From contig NC_091017.1 in assembly GCF_041296385.1 (NCBI RefSeq), positions 53,194,214 to 53,258,213 of the forward strand: 64,000 nt of DNA, read 5' to 3'. A program made the translations under genes and the position numbers. Numbering within the stretch: the first letter of the stretch is position 1; each line of letters opens with the position of its first letter. The notes below the pieces were generated by a model. That model saw only the letters and a list, made by a program, of their open reading frames with translations. It searched no databases and was not told where the DNA came from. This DNA comes from Aphelocoma coerulescens. Lineage: Eukaryota; Chordata; Aves; Passeriformes; Corvidae. Positions 40,501-49,500 of this stretch are shown in pieces.

Positions 40501-43500
40501 GAACCTAATGGGAAAGAAAATATTGCATATAGGATAGCTGCAAAGTTACAGTTTGCTAGTTTGAAAATCAAGGTGTTTTCTTTTAAGAAAGCAGTATAGC
40601 AAGTAAAAATCAGACTAACTTGTTCTAATGTAGAGGGACGTAAGTTAAATTATCAGCTCTTTACTGTCCTACCAAGATAACAAATTTTACGAAGTATCAT
40701 GATACAGTTGATTAATCTTGAAATTTAAAGTATTAAACAGATGAAGAGGAACTTACAGAACGTGTAGAACAATTTAACTTGATAGGAACCCCTGAAAGTC
40801 ATCTGGTCCAGCTTCCTGCTCAAAACAGGGCAACATCAAATTTGGACGAAATTGAATATATGACATAAAACTTCAAATCGTAGGATTCAAAGCTCTACTT
40901 TTACAATAGTTTTTACGTTTCGCTTTTATGTTAGATCACAAATAGTGTTTTTATTAGGAAGGGAGACCTTTGAAGGTCCCACTAGATTGTACTATTATCT
41001 GCTTAACAATAAGATTTTAGGAAGAATTCCAGGTACACGTATAATGTAAAAACCTACAAAAGTTTTAGAAATTAAAACAAAAATAACCTCATACCAATAA
41101 AAATTAAATTAATTTGATATGTCAATATAATTATAAACCTACTTTACAATTTGAAGGTCTGAGATGACAAAATGTTACGTTGTCAGCACAGAAACTATAT
41201 TCTGAGAATCTGCTGCTGACTTTCAAAACAACTGCCCTCTTGTTCAAATATATCAGTGGTTTGTTGAGCTTAACAGGACATATGTATTGTTTTACCTGTC
41301 TTTTCCTGTAAATATGAATGAGTTCAGCTAATGCAGTTTTTCAGTGGTGTGCTTTTAAAGTCAAACTGTGCTTTCCAACCATGAATTGCACATTAATGTT
41401 ATAATTCTAGGTCTATTATAATACAAACTTATTGGAGATGCATTTGATTTTTTTTTTTTTTTTTGATACAGGCACATGGATCTGTTTTTTTCATTCCAGG
41501 AGGTTTATAACTAAATTATTTTAACTCTACTGCCCCTGTATAAAACAGCTGTCCCCGCTTTGCAAGGCTTTTTGTTGCCTTTGTGTTAGTTTGGCTGTCA
41601 TGCATTGTTTTTTAGCTGTAACAGTCTTCATACAGTTTTATTCAAAGTAAAGAAGACAGGTAAAGAGATTTTTTGGAAAGAACTGAACTTATTTATAACA
41701 TTCATTGATATGTATGTTTTCAATTTACATATCAATTTTCATTGATATGTATGTTTTCAGTTTCTGAACAATATTCTTCAGCTCTGATAAGCCGTTGATA
41801 ATATTACTCCAGGCCTACTTTGAGGATTAAATAGATTCTAATTCTTTCACCACAGACAGATGACTAAATGGCTTATAATGCATTAGAAAAGGTCAGCTTT
41901 GACAAAAGATCTAAATGTGCAGAAAACATAGGGCAGAAGCAGCTTAGATGTCTCTGCTATATTATCATCATATTTTTGTTGTGGGTTTTGGTTTTTGTCA
42001 TTGCAAAATAAAAATTCTGGCATTCAGAAATCTGAGGTTATAAAGTAGTGTCAGTCAACCTTTCTGATATTGAGGAGGATCTAAAAGGGAAGAGAGTCTG
42101 TAACATGGTTGGCTAACATCATTCCATTTCTTCTGGTTGCTCAACTCTGTGGTGAATTGTTTGGTGCAGAAAAACATTGACTCTTCTTAATCTAATTCCT
42201 CAAAACAAAATTAAATTTGGGAGGATTAATGCTGTATAATTTTCCCAAAAACGCATAAAAGAATTAATCCCATATGAATTTTTTTTGTTTCTTTTGGTCA
42301 CAGAATTTTCCAAAGCTAATTGCAGGAAAATAAAAAAGTTCCATTAGTCAAAAGGTCAAAGGAAAATGAGTGGAATAAAAGGCCTTTCATGAAAGGAGTA
42401 TCTCTTCCATGAAAGGAGCGTATCTAGAAAAAGGATATGTAAATATGAATCAAATTAAGGCAAGCTAAAAGTGACATGAAAGGGAAAAAAAAAAAGGGTG
42501 GGATCCTTTGGTTGAATATTTTTCAACCTACAGCTAGGACCCAAGGCAAAAGTAATGGCTAAATGTTTAAAACATTAGGGGACTTTTCCTTTATGCATTT
42601 TCTCTTTGTAATTTTGAAGCATTTGACAGTGCATATTTTGAGAGACATGATGGATGATTATCAATCTCAGTGGATTGAATGAATTTTGCATAGTGAGTCC
42701 CATCTTCTATATGGTTAAAAAAAAGCTGCTGAAGGACTGTATTCATGCCTTTTCCTGACTTGATAAAAGCTTCTGTTGGTCTAAGTGACAACAGCCTTAA
42801 GACTGGGTTAGTCTGTGCTTTGCTTTTCTGTAAGTTTTGATTTTATTGAACTCCCTGGGGAGTTATTCACTCTTTTGTTTGCCGGTTTAAATCTTCTATC
42901 CTTCTGAAACCACATGGTTTCTGTGGTAACATAATCAGAAGAGGTAGCACTTCACTAGTACAAAATGCGTTTGGTTTTTTTTCCCTGAAGGAGAGCAGTT
43001 AGTGCTTCTTAAAAAACATTCACTGCCATCTCTTACAGAGGAGAACATGTTTGTAAGCAGTTATATTAATTATTATTAGCCTATTTATAACATAACTATT
43101 TATAACATAATTGCATAACAGTAACTTAAAATAACATTTCAACAGTACCATTCTTTGATGTATGTATTTTTTTCTGTTTAACGGATCTTTTTCTCGATCT
43201 TCATCTTTAACTTTGGCTAGGATTATTAACTTCTAGTATCTGGGAATTTTGAAGACATTCACTCAGTTACTTGGTGCAATTCTGCTTTGTCTCCTCAGGA
43301 CATTATGTGTACAATCTAAGGAGCGCTGTGAGGCTGTGCTTGGGATTGTAGGTCTGCAGTGGCCAGAAGATACAGACTGCACTCAGTTTCCAGATGAGAA
43401 CTCAGACAACCAAACTTGTCTAACACCAGATGAAGGTGTAGAAGGTATCTCCTATGCGTATAAGCAAATTAATGATTTAAATGAGTTCCCAAAGTCACCG

Positions 43501-46500
43501 GTGTTTGGTTTTTCATACCTCCTCTTTAAATTATAATATTTAAACTGTGAAAATTATTCCAGACTGAGTTGCCCTACTCAACCATGCTGGTCTCTTGGCT
43601 TCTTTGCTGGATTTCTTGCTCATGGGGATTGCTTCCTTTTGCGCTCAATGAGAGTTCCTTAAAGATCTGCCATCTCTGTTCCACTCCTTTGTCCCAAAAT
43701 GGTACTGTGAGATGAGGCAGAAAAAATGAAAGGGTTAATTAGTGGAAATTTATACTTGGTTTTATTAGTTCAAATAGACACATAATTCTCAATCTCTTCT
43801 TTGACTGGTTTTTATTTATTTATTTACTTATTTTAATCCTGGGGATTTCTTATACTTATTTCAATGCATAACACAGCACCACAATGGTGAGGAGAGTAGC
43901 TAGGAAATTCATACCCATGGTCTAGACAGTGTATGCCAGTGATTTGGCAAAGCAATGACATTTGACAGAGGGCAATGTGAGGGAGAGGCCTGGAAAATAT
44001 TGCTGGACCACATTCCCAGTGCAATTGTTAAGAGTCTCACCTGATACATAGTTCCAGTCTCATGAGCTTTCTATCCATGTCATTTACCCTCTGAAACAGC
44101 CCCTGTGATAAGTAAGTGCCCATCTCATGATTAAGCTTTTATCTTATGGAGTCCTGTTTCTCCCTGCTTGTTGTCATTGACAGAATGCTCACCCAGTCAC
44201 TTCAAGTGCCGTTCTGGGAGGTGTGTCCTGGCTTCCAGAAGATGTGATGGTCAAGCTGACTGTGAGGATGATAGTGATGAGGATGGCTGTGGTAAATAAA
44301 TTCAATGAGTTGGAATGGAGAGTAGCTGCAGCATTAGAAAATGAGCTTTGTCTTTCATTCAGTTACTTGAATTGTAGCATGACAGTTCAGAGAATAAGCC
44401 CCTTTTTTGTATTTTTTTTGTAAAAATATGTTTAAAAGTATTGGGATTTTTTAAGACAGTATCAGTAAAAATACTATAGAAAGAATCCTTCTTAATCAAC
44501 GTGAATAAAGTTTATTGATCATTTAAATTCTGATAACCATACTCTGGCATGTTTGAGTATTCATTAAATAATCAAGCTAAAAAAATTCTGCAGATTTAGT
44601 TCTTTTCATATTGCTGAAGGTTTTACTGCGCTAAAGTGTAACTCCCTGGCAGATTAAATCTTGAATCTGTAAATGTAGTTTTAAATTTATACATGATAGT
44701 GTTCTTGTTATGATGTATAGACAAAAGATATCATTATAATGTCTTGTGTTGCTGAAGTGGATTCTGCATGTTTTTTCAGATTGATCAACCTCATGTTACA
44801 AGTACAAGCATAAACCCTCAAAGTTATTCTCCAATATGAGAGTTTCTGAGTTTTAGTATAGATGCTTTTGACTTTTAACTTAAGGGGATATATTGAGCTT
44901 GAGAATAATCAAGAAATCTCTTGGTCACTATGTATCCTTGTACATGCTGGCAGGAGAGTTTTCAGGAGAAGGGAGCTCTAAATATTTCTTGATTGACAGA
45001 GGTGTAGCCTTCAGGGAGATCTGCATGCAGGACTGGCATCCCTAGGGGCAATGAGAATAATTATACATCGCTAAGGATTTAGAGAAGAGGTGTGCATATG
45101 AGCAAAGGATTGGAAAACATTCCAGCACCGTAGGGCTGAGGTGCACAACCCATTTATTTTTTTTAAACTGAGAACAGGTTAAGAGGGAAGCAGAGTTTAT
45201 GTGAGCAACAAAACTGTGGCAATAAGAGAACTTCTACTCAGAGACAATAAAATAAAATCCAACACCAGAAAGCTAAAGCTAGGCTAAAATTTAAGCTTGG
45301 CAGCCCTATAAAATGCTTCTTTTTAAAAAGCAGATTGTTTTAATGTTTTCAGTAACCAAGGGATTATTTATCACCAATGTGTGTGATGTATTCTCAGTCT
45401 CTGAGAGTTTCCAGATCATGTTTATATTCTCTCTCCTCTTTCTTTCTCTTCCCCCACCCATGTAAAAATGAAAGAAAGGAAAAAAAAGGATATGCTCGCT
45501 GAAATACAATTTATTACTAGGTCATTCTCTTGTTTGGATTATAAAGGAAAGTCAGAGCTGATGATCACAGTGACTCTTTCAGAGTTTGACAGGTCTTTAC
45601 TTTTGCATCAATTGTCTCAATTGTCCTCCCTGCCAAATATTATTTGTTGCCACCAATTTTGAACTCCTTAGAAAACTAATTGTTATGTGTCTTTTAGGAT
45701 AATTTTGTTCTCCTAGACATTAACATATGAAATATTGTTCTAATATGTAACATTCATTTCTCGTGGAACTCTTTCTCTAAAGTCTAGACAGAATGTCACA
45801 AGCAATCAGCAGCATTCTTATCAGTTTCTATAAATATGGAAGACTGTATCAGCTAGGAAATTACCTCTGTCAGAGTGACATTACTTTGACCAGGGCTAAT
45901 ACTGTTACTGAAGAACAAAAAGTCCTTGTAGAGCTCCAGAAGTAACTCTGACTTATTCATATTCCATGTATGCAGGACAAAATCAAAACTTGATGATCTT
46001 TCCATGTGTGAATGGCTAGCTCAAATTTTATTAGCCTTATCCTTTGTAATTGGTTTTATAACATTAAAAAACACTGAATGTTTAATTTGAAACCCTTGTA
46101 TCTGAAGTGCTTTAAATGACAGACTTGTAACAGCTTTACAGTGCAAGGTGAAGGAGGCTGAAAAAAGACTAGTTACAGCTTTCTTGTGCTTGAACTACTC
46201 TGGCCAAAAAATATAAGTTAGAACCACCCAAAGGGACTAAGGTATACTCTAGCCATGCAGAGTAGAGCTGTATTCAGCACCCATTGTCTCCTTCTGTTAG
46301 CAATGCCTGTCATACTTTCACATGGTCTTTGTGAAAGGAAATCTCAGCCATGCCATTGCAGTGAAATCCTTAGTCCCATTTAGACTGGGATTTGGGGAGA
46401 AAATTTGACTGAGATTACTGGAAGTGAGACTTCTGAGTGCAGTGAAGTGTAGGGAAGGTAATTTCCAAAAAATATTATTGTGAACGATGTCATGTGAGTT

Positions 46501-49500
46501 TGTGGTATTAAATATACTTGGTTGTAATTGATTGTATTAAATTGCTGGCTGCTGAACAATGCCTTTGGCAGGGAAGAGAAGAGGGTCCTACACCTACTAA
46601 AGAAATTGAGGATATAACATTCAAAACCTATACTCTCTTCCACTGTTTTCTGGAATCTGAGTTCTGATCTGTAGTACTTTAGGTGAGAGAAAAATGGTGA
46701 TGGTCTTAACATTAATGATTTAATGATAATTGCATGGGAAATGTATATGTGAATAACAATTGGTAACTTCCTTCCTATTATGAAGAATGAAGGTAAGATC
46801 ATATATGAAACCATAGCTCTTGTCAAACTGTATTTTTGGGCTGGGGGTAATGTACATATAGACAAGTTTTCCTACTTCCACTTTCACTTCCCTTTCATTG
46901 AATGAAAAGTGCATGTCACAAAAATAATTAGAGATGAAATATAAATACTCGAAATGGTACATGGTCTCTACCAACAAAACGGTGTATTTGAACACTGAAT
47001 TCAGTAAGTAGTGAATTTCTGATAGGGAATTGTTTCTGCATTTCTGTAAGCGATTAGTTTTGGAGAGTTGTGGTACACTTCACAGTGTAACACTGTAATG
47101 TGTGATGAAGAGTAAAGCCAAACGTATTTAATGAATTGTAAAGAATCTGCTAAAAAATTGCAAGGTTCATAGATTATGGGGGATTTAAGCTTTTTTATTT
47201 TATATTCATATCAAGCTCCTAACATGACATTCCTTGTTCTATATAAGAGTAGAGATTTTGTTTAGTTTCAATTAATTTTTCATTAATAGTTATCACAAAT
47301 ATTGTCAAGAAGGAGACCTGGAAAGTGGTGACACCCAAGAAAGTTCTTTGATCATGAGGAATTAGTTTCAAGGGTTAAGGCTCTTTATTTCTCTATGCTT
47401 TAACATTTATTTACATGGATTTTCAAACCTAAACAAAATCAAGCACCCCACACATCCAGGTACAGTTAAAACCTGAATAGACTTTTCCAGTAATCCAGTA
47501 GAGATTCTCTGGTTAATATTTGTCAAATATGTACTTCTGAATGAAAACTTCTTGGAAACAATAGATTTGCTTGGTAACTTACTGCTGATTTGCTTTCATA
47601 GTTCCAGGTCCAGGCAAAGAGAGGTGCTGCTTTAAATGCTGTTTGTAAATTTATACCTGAACTATTTGCATGTATGAGCATCAGGGCTATCACTTGAATT
47701 TGCACTGAGATTAAAATGAAAAGTATCTTCTGCAGAAGAGGCCAAACAAGGCAATCAAATAATCTGGTTTAGTCAGGACAGCACATCATTTTTATGGCTT
47801 CTTTTAAAAGCAGTGTCAGACATGCAGGACATTAATATGTCAAAGTATTTAAACAGGTATCACAATGAAATATTTTATTAGTTGATGGAAATAAAAAGTG
47901 GAATAAAACAAGAGAAAACTCTTTTCTAAAATGTAGCTTGGGCTATTCTTAATTTCCTCTAGCTGACCAACAGGAATTTTACTGTCAAAACACTTTGACA
48001 TAATTTTGTAAAGATTTCTTCTCTTTCTATGTTTCATTGTGATTCTGTGTTAGATTCTGTCTCAGCATTGCCAGAAAAAAAAAGTATGTATTTCTACACT
48101 GTTTCATGGAGATTCCATGCTTTTATAGGATTTGCTTTTGAATGACCAAGGAATTTCTACAGACTTCAGGATTAGAAAAGTTCTTATATTACTAGTAAAT
48201 ATATTTCAAGAATAGTGGTGTATGGGTTTTGAGCTAATTGAGCTAATGCCTAAACCATTAGTTATAGGTATGTGTAGCATAATACAATTATTATTTAAAA
48301 TCACTGAAGTATTATGAAGTGTTATAATATTTAGACCAATTTATCAAGTGTGCACTGTGCCAGTCTTATTTCCATTTCTTCATTAGTAACTATTCTTGGT
48401 ATATTTTAAGTGAAAATATTATGTGAGTTTCAGGACTTTTAAGGAACAAAACAGTTGATTCAATATTACATGCAAGTGTTTCAGAACTGTGCTTCTCTGC
48501 CTCCAGGTTGTAGAGAAAGGGGTCTTTGGGAATGTCCTTTGAAGAAGCTGTGCATCAAACACACTATGATCTGTGATGGTTTCCCAGACTGCCCCGACAT
48601 GATGGATGAAAAGAATTGCTGTAAGGACTCATGCAGTTTTTTACTCCCTTAAAGGGCTGATCATATTTTTGGGATGTTGGGGGGCAAAATAAATGAAAGT
48701 AAAATATTTTATGTTTTCTGTAGGCAGAAAGACTTAGTTGTTCCCTCAGTTTCCTTTTCAGTTTTTCTATAGCACCAATTTCTCTCTTTCCTCGTCTTGT
48801 GTCCTTTGTTGATCACATCCTTGGACCCTTGATCTCTGTTTGGTCACTCTTGTCCTCTCTCGTTCTTTTCTTCTCTTTCTCCCTCCTTGTTCTTGTGCCT
48901 TTGTACTTCTTTTCTTTATTCCTTATAGATTTTTTAACTTCTTTTCCCAAGTTTCCTCAGCTTCATTCTATACAGGCATAGCTGCTCACTGCTCTTTTTT
49001 TCCTTGATTTCTCCTTGATTTTCCTTCTGATCTGTTTTTTGGTAAATTTCATATGTCTCTCGTCTTTATTTAGTTTCTTTTTGATTGACATTTCTTAGAT
49101 TCTGTTTCCTTACTTGGCTCCGCAGATTTCTTCTATAATCCAAACTGTGGTAACAATTAAGATACAAAACTTATTATGGTACACTGATGGCATGGGCACA
49201 CTGTCCATGTGCACAGTGTAAGTCTGCTCAAAGTGCTGGCAGAAAGATCAGGGGTAGGCAGCACTGCCTGCTCTATCTGTATGGTTTTCACTGTAGAGTA
49301 CACTTTTTGTACTCGTGTTGCAAATAAATGCTTGGATTGTATGGCAGTACAAATGCTGTACATCAGCCAAACATGGGCACAACTCAATGCAGCTGCCTTC
49401 CATGCATTTGCTCCCTCTCTGCCCTCCCCCAGGTCTCAGAATTCCCTAACGATGGGGTTTATAGAAGCTGGAAGTGTGTTAGCGAGGAAGGTCCTGTACT

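Larger units (their letters stand above)
39315..43298 (+). other. CORIN intron inside frizzled domain 2 (4.0 kb, phase 2)
   Basis: It carries a CR1 fragment at 39420-39800, a short one at 40779-40850, a T-run at 41448-41464, and two short tandem duplications (41701-41763 and 43081-43110). Nothing else is recognised. Confidence 0.85.

Noticed and set aside
46380..46865. 161-codon minus-strand open frame
   Set aside because: AT-rich intron, Phe/Ser/Ile/Leu-rich translation typical of chance frames, with no domain, splice context or repeat relation.
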